From Neurospora crassa OR74A (lineage: Eukaryota > Ascomycota > Sordariomycetes > Sordariales > Sordariaceae), in NCBI RefSeq assembly GCF_000182925.2, contig NC_026507.1, positions 3,968,001 to 4,032,000 on the forward strand: a stretch of DNA of 64,000 nt, read 5' to 3'. Under the pieces are notes generated by a model. The model made no database searches, was not told the DNA's origin, and saw nothing but the letters and a program-made list of their open reading frames with translations. A program made the position numbers and the translations under genes. Shown here piece after piece: positions 35,901-47,970 of this stretch; the first letter of the stretch is position 1, and the number at the start of each line of letters is the position of its first letter.

Positions 35901-38900
35901 CTGGAACTGGTTGGCTTGATTAGCAGCAGCTTGGCGAGCGGCGTTGTAGATAGCCTGCATCTTGCCAAACTTGACAAGGAACTCGACAATCTTGCGGAAA
36001 GGTTCCTCCAAGAAGTTGATCTTGACAGACCCAGCCCGTAGATAAATCGACGAGTCGTATCCAGGATAGGATTCGATGCGACCAGAATCGAATGTCTCGT
36101 AGCGAAAATCAGCAAGCTCTTCTCCTTGGATGGCAACCAGTTGACGTATGCTTGAATCCTCCGAGACACCGAGATTAACATCGTCAACAAGGTTCAAATC
36201 ACCGAGTCTTGCGGCAACACGCATGGTTTTCCCGAGGATAAACACACCAACATCGGCATGGTTGAAAGACAAGGTAGCTAGCCGGATGCCGTCGTTATTC
36301 AGAATCAGCCTGATACTCTTAAGATCAACCTTGACCCGAATTGCACTGTCCGAAATCTGTTGAGGAGGGGCTGGCGGCACAACTTCGATGTTAGTCTCCG
36401 AGCCATCGTCAGTAATCGCATTTGGAGGTGGAGGATTCGGATTGGCCGTGTTGGTAAAGGTGACGAGAACGAAATCGAGAAGTGTGAGCAGTGTTTTGCG
36501 TGTCACGACAAGATTGATCGTGGAGATTGCAACATCCAAGTTCGTCTCGACGCCATCGTAAACAGGCATAAACTCGGGTGAATCCTTCCTGACTTTGACA
36601 AACTTGACACGGACCAAGTCCTGGACTTCTCCGCTTTCTTCGACATCGCCAGATGAGACGATAGCCTTGAACTCAGCTGGCGGGTTATCGACAAAGTCGT
36701 CGACAGTGACCGACCCGAGCGAGACCTCAGCAGACATGTCAAAGGGGCGGATGTAGAACTGGAGATCGAAGCGCTGAGCAACCAGATCAACAAGCAGCTG
36801 ATCGGGAGCCTTTCCATCTGGGTCACTACGGTAGAGCGATCCTTTCAGCTCATCAACTGCGAACTTGAACTCGAAATTGCGTTGCTGAAGCTTTAGCTGA
36901 TCAGTCGCTGAACCGTCCTTGGCGTCCTCAAACGCGTCCTCATCCTCGTCGTGGTCGTCATCATCCAGAATTATGGCTTGTTGATGACTGGTACTAAAGG
37001 GTAGTAGTTGGGCCGATGGCCTATGCTCCAACAGCCTGTGCGATGCCGTTGAGGCGTTGCTTGCCAAACGCGGACGCAAGCCAGGCTGCCCTGCTGGCTG
37101 CGACGGGGTGTCAGCTCCACCGAGTTTTGGTATAGCAACGTCAATGATGCGCATCAGACTCTTGTACTTTGCATCAGATACGCTGGCATGCAACACGGGC
37201 AGGTGACCGGAAACTCTGAGCTTTGTCAGGTTCGGGGCCTTAGGGAGGATTGATGTCTCCACGACAAAATCGACGGTGATCTTGTCGACGATATGCAGCA
37301 TCTTGTCATCCTTGTCGACCAATTGCTGCTTGGTTTCCTCAATGGACGGCCCGATCAGGACCTGTGTAGAGGAAAGTTTGACAAGGAAGCGGTCATACAT
37401 GAGCGACTCCAGTCTCTTCAAATCCTCCTCGGTGAATGACTGCCTTTGCTTGGATTGCACCTCCTTCATGGTGTCCTTGTCCACCAATTCACTGTTGACG
37501 CTGATGTGACCGGCATCCAGGATGAGGCAGGTGGACTGCTTGCTGGTGATACTTTCGGGAATGATGATGAGCGGAGCTTGAAGATCCAGCTTTGCGTTTA
37601 GCGTCTTGTGCTCCTCGAGAGCAAACTCGAGGCCGGCTCTCGTCTGCGCACGCAAACCCTCGACGGTGGCGCCGGCAGTCTCCATGAGCGCATTGATGGA
37701 ATCCATGTGTCTCTCGGGGGGACGGAAAAAGTCAACGACTCCAACGACAACATTGGGGTTCCAAACAATCTCGAGCGGCTTTAGCTTGGCGGTAACTGCA
37801 ATATCTCCCTGACCATCCAAGGGATTCTGCTCAACCTGGAACTGGAAGAAAGCTTCATCGCTGCTTTGTTCAAGTTCAGCGATGGACAGGCGAGGCGCCA
37901 GATGGGTATCAGGAGCATCCTTGACACGGACAATCTCCTTGAACAGGCTGTTGGGTGTGGTGCCATCATTGACGCGCAATCCGCCCAAGCTAACGTCAGC
38001 AAGGAACGAGTCGGGGCGTTTAAGGCCTTTGGCCTTGAAGACATCGAAATGCAGACTGATGAGATCTCTGGAGTCGCCATGCGGGTTCTGCTTGAGAGTG
38101 AAACTGCCAGTGCTGAGTGAAGCTTCGAGTTGCATCTCAACAGTGTCTCTTGGAACATCAACCTCGGCGGCAAGAGCGGTCTTTTCATCCCAGTCGATGA
38201 CTTCGTACAGCTCCTTGCGCTGTTCTTCTGTAATTTGCGTATTCTCGTCCTCCAGTTGTTTTTCCTGCTGTTGCTGTTGACTAGGCTTGGAACCAAAGGC
38301 CCAAGCAAGCCAGCCCTGTTGCTGAGGTTGAGCCGAGGGAGGAGGACGGTTCCTGAGGGCTTCAGCATTTTCTCTCTTTAGCTGATTGCGCGCCAAGGAC
38401 CTCCAGAATCGCAAGTCTTCGTAATCAAGCTTCCATTCGAGCTTGGTCAAATCATCGTTTTCCTCAGGTGAGAGCTGCTGATCCTGCTTGCGTTTTTTGA
38501 AGAGCTCAATGTATCGTTTGCGGTCGTCTCGTCGCTCGCGGAAAAAGTCCCATGACCACCTCCTGTTTCGCTCGTGAATCTTGCTCCGGACAGCATTGAC
38601 GGCAAACTGGAGCCAAGCACGGGGATCTTCTTTGGGCCGAACGCCCTTGGGCTGATACTTTTTGTATTCCTGGTGTCGAATAAAATAGTGGAAGAGGTCA
38701 ACCATCATAAGAGCATCTCGGTACTGATAATCGTCCAGCACGACACCGATTTCGTCAAAGAGGAGATTTGCTTTGAACTTGGGAACGGTGGCACTGCCCG
38801 ATTTGTCGAGCTCGAGTTTGGCTTGACCGGAGACGGGTTTGAGTATAAATTGATGGTTTTCGGGGAGATCACCATTTGTCTTGGCGATCATGGATCCGAA

Positions 38901-39635
38901 AGCGGCGAGGATTACGTCGTGGGGCTTTGGCTCATGTCCCGGCGGAATGGCCTCGCGTCCCGGACCTAGAAGTATTGCATCGGTATCCCAGTAGACAGCC
39001 AAGGCATCCAAAGTAGCTAGCTTGTGGGTGGTCTTGGTGGAATCATGGATAAAGGTAGGATGCCACTCTCCGTCGGTGCTGACGGCGCTGAACTCCTCGA
39101 GAGTGAGACCGAGGGCGAAGGGATGGCCCGGGGCTGAGATGGCATCCTCGTAGCGGACGTGAATGTTCTTGATGGTAACCTGCAGGTTATCGACAATCTT
39201 GGTGACGAGGCTCGAGGCAAAGCTCTGGCTGCGTTTTTGTTCTTCGGGACTGAGGCCTTCCTGATTCCTCTCCTTGAGCAATTCGGCGGAGTCCAGCTTC
39301 TCCATCTTGATGCGCTGTTTTCGGCGTTCCTCTTCCTCTTCGTTGTACTCGGCCTCCTCCTTGGGTGATGCAAGCAGATAGACATCCTGAATGTAGACCT
39401 TGACGGGGGCGCCGCGCAGATTGGACCAGGGAATGGTCAGGGTGAGTTCGCCGAGATGGCCTTCGACAACGTTGATGGGCAGCTTGAGCTGATCGAGGGC
39501 TTCACGGCGCAGTTCGAGGTTGCGCAGCTTGACGTCGCCGGACCAGATGCCAACCTTGAGCTGTGTAGGGTCGAAGTTCTTGACGTACATGCCCAGGAAG
39601 CGGTTAAGCAACCCGGCAACGAGACCTTCAAGCAT
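29945..39635 (-). CDS. vps13: VPS13 bridge-like lipid transfer protein
   Basis: Intermembrane lipid-transfer protein acting at organelle contact sites (vacuole, mitochondria, prospore or endosomal membranes). Exons are 39635-33148 and 33086-29945 on the minus strand; the joined CDS encodes 3209 residues, the usual VPS13 size. The N-terminus is a chorein domain (MLEGLVAGLLNRFLGMYVKN, VGIWSGDVKLRNLELRREAL). The long middle builds the hydrophobic groove. The VPS13 adaptor-binding repeats span the exon junction and carry the recurring Asn signatures ENETDIPVELGVY, IENLLPYDFKYRI, LNKTGLDVSIR, IQNRLGEDINIREP and MRNESDTEFTFYQ. Then come the conserved C-terminal region (YEPYQGLIMSDRPEDFGIGL, GAGSFFKKSVFGFSDSFSKV) and a PH-like end (WDVPLKDVQTIAKERTGLSL). 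A single 61-nt intron splits an Arg codon. All parts look intact. Confidence 0.97.
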
Positions 39636-41598
39636 GGTGCGTATGGGGTGCCGTTACCCGGGCCGGGATATCGATCGGGAGTAGGATCGGGGTAATCTAT
39701 CGAGGGCAACGTCGAGGCGTCATCTGGAGCCGTCGGCCGTCTCTGTCGTCTTTGGCAACTCGAATGTTGTGTTTATTGTCGTCGGGAAGGGTTGGCGCAA
39801 ATCATGCCGGCAGAGAAAATAGCACGGACGTCATGCAGCAGCGGGTCGTGATGCGTTGCCGTGTCGGTAGGTACTCGTGTGTGTGCGTGTGGAATTGATG
39901 TAGGTACTGATGGAGGTGTCTGTAGGTAAAAGTAGTGACTGTTGGCACTTCAGTTGGTGATCTGTCTATCAAGTCGAGGAGGAGTGGAAGCTGGCCGCAG
40001 AGGGAATCCACGTCTCGGGCTTTGCAACTTCTCGGTCCCCTCAGCATGCAAAGCGGGGTTGGGTTTCTTGGGTTTGCTCTGTTTGGTGGAGCAGTTTGTC
40101 AGCTCTAGAACCTGTTTCTCAGGTGGCTGCCTCCAATGGAACTCAACACTGCCTAGCCGACAACATTGGGGGGGAGGTGATCTTGAGACCAAAACTTACA
40201 AATTTCAAGAATACGGTGAGTTGAACGGAATTGATGGACTTGGTTGATGTCGAGGTAGAGAGGTCACGGTATGGTAGGGACGTGATGCTGGAGAAAGAAT
40301 ACCGAAAGGAAAAAAAACCACTGCTAGTGCTGATGACGATGTTCTGATCAGCCGGCTACTAACAACAAAACCTGACGCCGGCGCCAACTTGGAAAAGCGA
40401 GAGCACTCAGCTCCAAGAGGTGAATTGGATGAGAACACCGGACGAAGGCAAAAAGCAATGAACGGAAAGAGTTGTCGCGGAAAGTGGAAGGACGGAAGAA
40501 CCCAACTTGAACCTGAACAAAGCACCTCAGCTCCCACATCTTCCCCGGCCGTCCGTGGTTGGGCTTCAGCACTCAGCATCGCAGACGTGCTTTCCCTGGC
40601 GCCTGGGCCTGGAAGCTGCGGAGACCTAACACTCGGTGCCTACTGCCGGTATTACTGCCTGCTGCCCGGTTGTTTGCTCCCGTCTGATTGGACATTCAAC
40701 CATTAAGTGGGGTCTTTTCAGTGACAGCTCTGAGCGGGGCCCCGACTTTTTGGCCAAAATGGAACGAGGCTCGTCACGTTCCTCTCTACAATATGTACAT
40801 GACTGCAGTCAAACTCCATGTCATTTCCTTCCGCACCTCATCCTCCAAAGCTCAGACATAACTCTGAAATGGGCAAAGTATCAATCTGTCGCAAATCGCT
40901 CGCGGTGACGGGTGGCTGGCTGCTTGGAGGAAACTGAACTGGAAGCCTCGCTGTTTGAATGACAAAACGCTCGCCAAGTGAGAGTGGTCCAAGCTCCCCC
41001 GGATGTTTTGGAAGCTTTCTCTTGGGCAATTACGTCATTGTTCCTGTCTCCAACGTCCAGATTGAGTTGAGCGACTGCACTTCCTGCCATCCCATCCTGC
41101 CCATCCTTTCTTGCCAACCCCATCATTGGCAACACAATGACCCTGTATACGGCATTCGGAGTAAGCATGAAGGAGCGAATTCAGCCAAGTTCGGGCATTT
41201 CCCGGTGTTTGAAGTCCACTGGCAGCCTCAAGGGGAGATCCAGTCTGACACAATAGACGGATGGACTGGATCATTGTAACCGGTTTGTTTCATTCTGGCT
41301 TTCGGTGACACCTCTCCACCCTTCAATCCCTTGTCTTTCCTCTCTTTTTCTGAAAATATATCTTGAACTCACCGTCTCTTCCGTCTCGTCCTTTGTGTCT
41401 AGTGTCTCTACAAGTTCTTTCGGCTCGGCTTCGGCGTCTACAACCATTTAACCCAACTACCTATTTGATCTGGATAATACCAATTAAATCCTCTTCCCCT
41501 CCAATCACCTTTCGATCATCTTGAAGACGGTTATACCCCTCGACTCGGTAGTCTGAATTCTTATCTGAAAAACACCAAAACAACAAGCACACGAAACC
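39636..41598. other. Divergent promoter between VPS13 and the DUF3429 gene
   Basis: Nearly 2 kb without a supported gene. The pyrimidine-rich stretch at about 41320-41420 is typical of the leader of the plus-strand gene. Small open frames on both strands have no domains. Confidence 0.5.
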
Positions 41599-42913
41599 AT
41601 GATGCTCCGAACATCGCGACCTCTTATGGGCACTGCGCAAAGGCTGCCACTCCTGGTCCGCTCTACCCACACAAAGTCCTTCAACAGCCCAATTGCGCCA
41701 CTTGTAACCCGCAATGCGCAACTCCAAAAGTCTGTGGGCTCCCCGTTGGTGTTCCGGTCGACCTTCTCCTCCAAGCCTCCAATTCAGCCCAACCACATCG
41801 ATACGCAGCACGAAAAGGAATTGGCCCAGCAAAAGCTCAAGGCAGACCCAGAGCACATCTCCGTGGACTCCTCCGTCCGCCCTTTTTTTGAGCAGGACCA
41901 ACCTACCGCAGCCAAGGCAAAGGATCCCACTGAAAGTCTGAAAGATGACTTGGTAAGTCTATTAAGCCACATATCTTTGCAGCTCGGCAAGGTCTAACTT
42001 CTTCTTCCTCTAGGGCCTTGTCAAGGACACATTGGCACTCAAGACCGTTCCTCGAGAGACCTACGCCCTCGGTTTTGCTGGCACTATCCCTTACCTAGCT
42101 ACTTCTCTTTCGACCGTCTACCTCTCCTGGAACCTCAACCAGAGGTACCCTTCCGAATCCGACTTCCTCAACACCATCCTGTTCAGACATGAGACAGTCA
42201 AAGACCTGCTTGATATCATTGAACCCATCCAGGTGGGCTATGGTGCGGTGCTCATCTCTTTCCTCGGCGCCATTCACTGGGGCCTAGAGTTTGCCGAGAA
42301 GACTCCTTCACTCGCCCGCACCCGCTTCCGCTACGGCATGGGCCTGTTGGCACCCATCATTGCTTGGCCCACCACGTTTATGCCTATCCAATGGGCCCTG
42401 ACCACACAGTTCCTTGCCTTCACCGGTCTCTACTATGCCGATTCCCGCGCGACCGTCAAGGGCTGGGCACCCTCGTGGTATGCCACGTACCGTTTTGTCC
42501 TGACGGGCATCGTCGGTATCGCTCTCTTTATCAGCATCCTCGGTCGTCTCAAGATCGGCGAGACCCATGCTCGCCTTAGCACTGAAGAGCTGAAGGATCT
42601 TGTGAGCTACAAGCATCAAACCGACCAGCCTTACCACGACTGGGACAAGGAGGAGGCCGAGGAGAGGAAGAGAATCAAGAAGGAGAAGCAGGAGGAAGAG
42701 AAGAGGAAGAAGGAAGAGGAGGCCAAGAAGAAGCAGGAGGAAAAGGTCAACAAGCAAAAGACCAAGGGCAGCTCCGACATGAAGGAAAAGTCGGAAAACA
42801 AGGGTGGCGTGGACAGCAAGAAGGAGGGTGACAAGAACGTCAACCCCGACAGCAAGAAGGCACCCGCTGACAAGAGTGACAAGAGTGAGGATGACAAGAA
42901 CGAGGAGAAGTGA
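41599..42913 (+). CDS. Mitochondrial inner-membrane protein, DUF3429/TMEM69 type
   Basis: Exons are 41599-41952 and 42014-42913, giving 417 residues. The first ~70 residues are Arg/Ser/Thr-rich with few acids, a typical mitochondrial presequence (MMLRTSRPLMGTAQRLPLLV). The core has VPRETYALGFAGTIPYLATS, then a membrane block with GAIHWGLEFAEKTP, RFRYGMGLLAPIIAWPTTF and QFLAFTGLYYADSR. These are hallmarks of the DUF3429 family shared with TMEM69 and S. pombe mitochondrial inner membrane protein 1. After the membrane part, about 130 residues form a highly charged Lys/Glu tail (EEEKRKKEEEAKKKQEEK) ending DDKNEEK, a likely coiled or disordered extension. Function is unknown in the family. Confidence 0.9.
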
Positions 42914-45116
42914 GGGGGCTACAATTTTTCTTAAGGGGGCAAGAAGAGTGTTAAACCCCTATGCTACTTCAAAAGCATATCAAGTCGTGGCATTTTTTGG
43001 TGAAGGTTTTTTTTCCGGTGTTATAGTTGGATCAAGCGAGGGAAGGAGTTGAGCAGCGATCAAGGTACTCGGGGCTGATCTTTGATGATGGCGGCAATGT
43101 ATGTAATTCCGCATGTTTTGTGGTGTCTTTTGCTTATAGCATGGGCGTTCCTAGAGCGTCCCGAATTTTTCATGACTTCAACCATCAATATTTTACGAGC
43201 TGTTTTGGTGTTCAACCCCAAGTAGGAATGGAGGCACAACTTTTGGAGGTTATCCGTTCTTTCGGAGCTTTGCTCTAACAAAAGCTAGCAATTTTGCACA
43301 CTAGAATGGTGAGCGTGCGTTAGTGCATGTTTTTGTTGTGCCTGAACAGCTGGGTGCTAAGTGGTTCATTGGCGGCTTGGGTCTGTGCGCCAATATCTTG
43401 GCAGGACCTACAACCGTTACCTCCTTCCTTCTTTCTCATCTCGTCCGTTCTCGATGTCGCCATATCATCGAATGCTCCTTCTTCATCCTCCAAGGGTTCA
43501 TATCATCAGTTCTTTTTCATGGCTTTATGAAGTCAATGAAGATCAACCAGACCATTGTGCAGTTACGACTCACCGTCACGGCCGCCAACGACCCGGCTGA
43601 GGTATTCCGGGCCGGGGGACACCTTCCTCTTGTCGTCACTCACACACTCTTCCTCTCCTCGCCGAGACTACAGCAGGAAAAATGGATGTTTGGTGCCTCC
43701 GAGTCTTGGTCGTCAACATCATGGGTGATTTCCAACACCAGCGTACCTGATGTCCTCGCCGAACCAACCGGCAGCCGTGAAGATCTCATTACAAAGACAC
43801 CGCACCGGCGTTACTCAGTACGAGAAGCTCATCTGAATCTGGACGCAAACATCAACCATTTTTTCCGTGTCAGTAATGGTGAGTGGTCTTTCTTTGCCAG
43901 GTCTCGCGTGCCGCGGTAACTGAAGTGGCGTAACCCCGTGCGAAATAGTCGGTGCGGACTGGACTTGATGCAAACATTCCTAGAGGTACCTCAGCCGGGA
44001 CACTGTGGATGACAAGTCTGGGGCAGTTCTGTGACAGCTTTTTTTGCGGGGTTTCACAGTTTAAACCAACAGATGAAAAGGCAGAGCCTCCTCTACATCT
44101 TTACAAAGCCGCTGAGCCTAGAAGTATCTTTCGAGAATAACTGGATAGTCAGGGTCAGAGGCGGTAGATGTCGGCAGGAAAGCCACTTCCCTCACAGCTT
44201 ACAATCGTACGTGTGATATACACAGAGATCCAACAGGAACTTGGGGCACAAAGGATGGCTGTCGATGTTGGCATGCTGAGGCGAAGAAAGGTGTTGGAAG
44301 TCCACAAGCTTTGCTTACAACGACGTGCTTGACTCAAGATATTGTATCTTGGCCACATTCAGTCTATGGCGTCAGCTAACACGGTGAACACCAAATATCT
44401 GGAGAAATTCCAGCAAACAATCCAGATGGGCACTCGGTACTAATGATATGGATGCCAAACAGCGTGGTGTATGGCGCTTAACATATGTCGGACAAGCGAT
44501 GAAGGAACGGACAGCATCTCGATACATTACCACATCAACGGCGAGAACCCTTGGAGTTGACCAAACAATGCTTTTCGGGCCTGATTGGCGTTTGCTACGT
44601 CCAACCTGAAAGATCTACTTCCTGACCAACTGTGTCTAAACCGCCTCCAACTCTCCAAGCCCTTAGTGGAGGTGATCCAGTATCACATGCCCCGTCTACC
44701 AACAGGCACTCCTCCCATTATACAAAAAGCTCGTCACCAACGACCACATCTACGATAATCTGAGGAAAGTATCCCATTCCGTCATCACCATGGTGTTGTA
44801 CCGCGCTTCCACTGACGTTTTGCAAATCAATGATCTCCAACCATCCGTCGTGTTGTCTTCCTAGGACCAGGGACATCTTCCCAACCAACGCGTTGGTCCA
44901 TAACAATTGCGAGCTAATATATTCGGTCAGGGGTGCCATTTCCCTGGCTGCTCTTCATGTATAAAAGGGTAGTAGAATACTTCTACTGTTGAGGGAATGT
45001 CTGAGTCCAAAGTATCAGCAAAACCACACTTTCTAATTTATCGTTCACCACATCTTCAACGCCTAGTCTAGAAGCAACAAGGACCCTCGTGCCCTAACCA
45101 GAAACACTCAGAAACA
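42914..45116. other. Intergenic region, no gene recognised
   Basis: About 2.2 kb. A plus-strand frame at 43323-43919 lacks an ATG at its head and has no domain. A short minus-strand frame at 44718-44939 (KMSLVLGRQHDGWLEIIDLQ) reads like protein but cannot be extended on either side. No RNA gene or mobile element is seen. Confidence 0.45.
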
Positions 45117-46106
45117 ATGGCTCGCGGGATAGAAGACAAGTTCCCTGTCGTGCCAGGCGAGGGTAATGCACCCTGCAAAGTCCATTGGCTGGTTAGTCCT
45201 CCCTCCCAGGAGCGCGGCCTGGTTGTGGGTACAAAACAAAAGATCAGATACTTTGGCGTCATCGAAGTCCGACCGAAACCTGCCCTCCCCGGATTCCAGA
45301 ATGTTGTTTGCATGGCTGTTATCTATAAGATTGGCCCTGATGGCGAGAGCGTGCGGCGAAGCACCGAGGAGTTCTCATACGACAACTGGAATCCTCATTT
45401 CAACTTCAATGGCATTCCTGCCGACATCAACCCGCCTGACCAGAGCTTCTGTCGATATATTCTGCTCCGCCACGTCCACTTTCCCGAAGCCGGCAACTAC
45501 AGACTGGAAATGACCGTTAGAGCCATTTGTGTTCTTAATGAACCCGGACAGCCATTCCAAGTTAACAATGTGCCTATCGATGAGGTTACCAAGATTCATA
45601 TTGAGGTGAAGGATGGGGTTACCTGGAACGAACAGCGAAGTAAGTCCCTATAGGCAGTCCCTATTCTTTGGCCACTCTTTCCAAGTTAAAGTTCAGACTC
45701 CCTTTATTTCCAATCCTGTGCGAGCGTACATACCTACTTTTTGCTCTGGCTAGTACCTCTAGCTAGCGGATACTAGGTGTCCAAACTTGACAGGGACTCT
45801 TTACTAACACCTCACTTCGTTAATTGTAAAGCCCATCCCGAATACGTCAAGATCTTGGCCCTCTTGGAATGGTATCCTGTTCTCGGCTGTGCCAGGTATA
45901 TGGACAAGGAGACGGGTGAGATCAAAGATCTACAACCCATGTACTGCGGAAACCCACGTCAGACTGGTGATACCCGATCAACCTACGCCAAGAGTGAGGC
46001 TGGTTCGAGTGAGGCTGGCTCGCTCGCCACTGTCATTCACAATGAGGGAGGTCTACAGGTAACTGGAGGTGGAAGTGGGAGTCAGGCGGAAGAGGACGTC
46101 GACTAG
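45117..46106 (+). CDS. Unrecognised beta-rich protein
   Basis: Exons are 45117-45639 and 45832-46106, giving 265 residues; the intron has a GTAAGT donor, a CTAAC branch site and an AAG acceptor. The first ~175 residues are rich in beta-prone stretches and prolines: CKVHWLVSPPSQERG, QNVVCMAVIYKIGPDGES, FCRYILLRHVHFPEAGNYRL. This suggests one beta-sandwich domain. The second exon begins HPEYVKILALLEWYPVLGCA and ends in a Ser/Gly/Glu-rich tail. I do not recognise the family. The order of a PP..R..G.K segment and a late F.H..F.EAGNYRLE strand faintly recalls velvet domains, but the similarity is too weak for a call. No signal peptide or membrane segment is present. Confidence 0.7.
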
Positions 46107-47970
46107 GTAGTCTAGGCGCTCCCTACCTAAGGTACCTTGTACCTTGATTCCCCTTTCCGAATGGCACGGTGTCTGGGCTGGCTGGCAGCACGGCCCATAG
46201 GTCAATTGATACGGAAAGGAGAATTGAGTTGATTTACCAGACTGTGTGGACTGGTGTACTAATCCTACCGGTCGGTTGGAACGAGAACACCAACGGGATC
46301 TCATGTATGCCTGGCGACCTAGTCTGGTATTACTACTCAGTGTGAAGAGGGGCATTTCCTTTGAAGACCGGACTGGAAGGGGAGGATTTATTTTTTCACT
46401 CAGGTTTGATATGCGTTGTCACGGTTCGGATAGGTATCTGCGGCCTCTCGTTCATGTTCGCTGAGGTGATTGAACAAATAGACGGGATGGCAAGGACAGG
46501 ACATTCCTTCATATGGCATCCATTGGTATTAGCAAGTTGGATTTTTAGTTAGTTGCGAAAGAACGTGTTACAGCTTTGGAAGAAACGTACCGTGTTGACT
46601 GTTTAACGTGAAGTCGCTGCTTCTCTATTTATTTTCTCATCCGTTGTGTATTTGTTCGTTGCCTTGGATGTGATAGTGCTTTATGTGAAACTTGGCAGAA
46701 CTTGCAGAGCTCGCGATAGTGTGGAAACGATGCCGCGCGTGCGGGAAGGAAGCGACGAGTGCTTCCTAGGTCATTGCTTCATTCGTCGCCTTGGCAGCGC
46801 TGTCTGTATTCAAGTACCACATGCAGGTTCATCCGTACCCAGGTACCTTTACACAGCCAGTACCTGGTACACTACCTACCTACTTTATGTACCTCTACCT
46901 TATCTCATGCATCTTCGATTCCTCCTGCCGTTATCGGAACTGTCAATGTACATCGTTGCAACACCAGTCACGGCGTCGCATTACGGTTGCCAGCGACGGC
47001 GGACCCGGTTGAGCAGACTTCCCCCTCCTCAGTCCCATCGCGGTCACTGCATACCCGACCCCTAGTAACAAGACTAATTAGTACATTACTTAAGAGTAAT
47101 TTGTGCTCGTCCTTTTCAAGTTCCTTGGTGTCCTTGTTTCAGTCTTCGATTTCGTAAACGATTCCATTCAAAACTATCATGTCGTCGTCGTCGTCGTCGT
47201 CGCCAAAACAACCAGCCTTCTTGGGTGATTTCGTCGCTAGGTAACATTCCACATGAAGCGCTCAGTGGCTTTGATCTCCGGGGAAGAGCGGCGATATTTA
47301 ATCTTTAAGCCTACAAAGTTTGAGCACCACAGGCGGACGAAAGTCTACCTATGGACTGCAAAGCAGAGGAACACTCACCAATTCGTCATGGACACTCATG
47401 AGATCTTTTCTCTTTCTCGAACCTCAACGTCAATAGACCTACAGTGTCTACCCTACGCATTTACCATTCGCTGACGAGTTGCGGAGCACGTGAAAGGTAG
47501 AGGTAACCATCTTCCAACAGCCCAATCGGAATCTGTCTCCAGGTTACCTAGGCGAGCCAGGACTAGCAGGTAGGGTAGTATTGACGTTGCAGCAAGTTTC
47601 GAATTAGGGAATAGTACCTGGGAACTTGGGTCCTGGATCCCCGGGGGTGCGATGCTTGAGTGGCGTGTTGAGTATGGGTCTGGCTGCCGAACGGTGGGCG
47701 AGGAGCGGGGTTTCAAGGCAGACAAGATTCAAGGGCCAGGAGGCATTTCCATGCTAACCGCCGTCAAGCTCAATGTTTGTCGAGCCTCGTCGCAGTCAGG
47801 AAGCTTATAGACTTTCCTTTGCTGCATCTTCACGTGGGAAAACTCAGTCCAGGCGGTAAGTTGCAACACTTCTCCTTCACTGAATCTATGCCTGCCACAG
47901 GAGCAATTGAAGAGTTCCACTTACTTCGTCTGACAAAAGTCCTTGCTTGCTCCAGCATCGAGAAGTCGAA
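46107..47970. other. Intergenic region, no gene recognised
   Basis: It contains the 3' UTR of the beta-rich protein, TACC/GGTA islands near 46120-46140 and 46845-46895, and a (GTC)n run at about 47182-47202. Small open frames on both strands show no domain. The right end should be the promoter of the HET gene. Confidence 0.5.

Noticed and set aside
29945-39635. Many long antisense frames across VPS13
   Set aside because: They are shadows of the strongly coding minus strand in a C-rich gene and show no independent domains.
43323-43919. 198-codon plus-strand open frame
   Set aside because: It does not begin with ATG, has no domain, and no splice pattern links it to other exons.
44718-44939. 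Short minus-strand frame with protein-like composition
   Set aside because: It cannot be extended through plausible splice sites on either side and no family is recognised.
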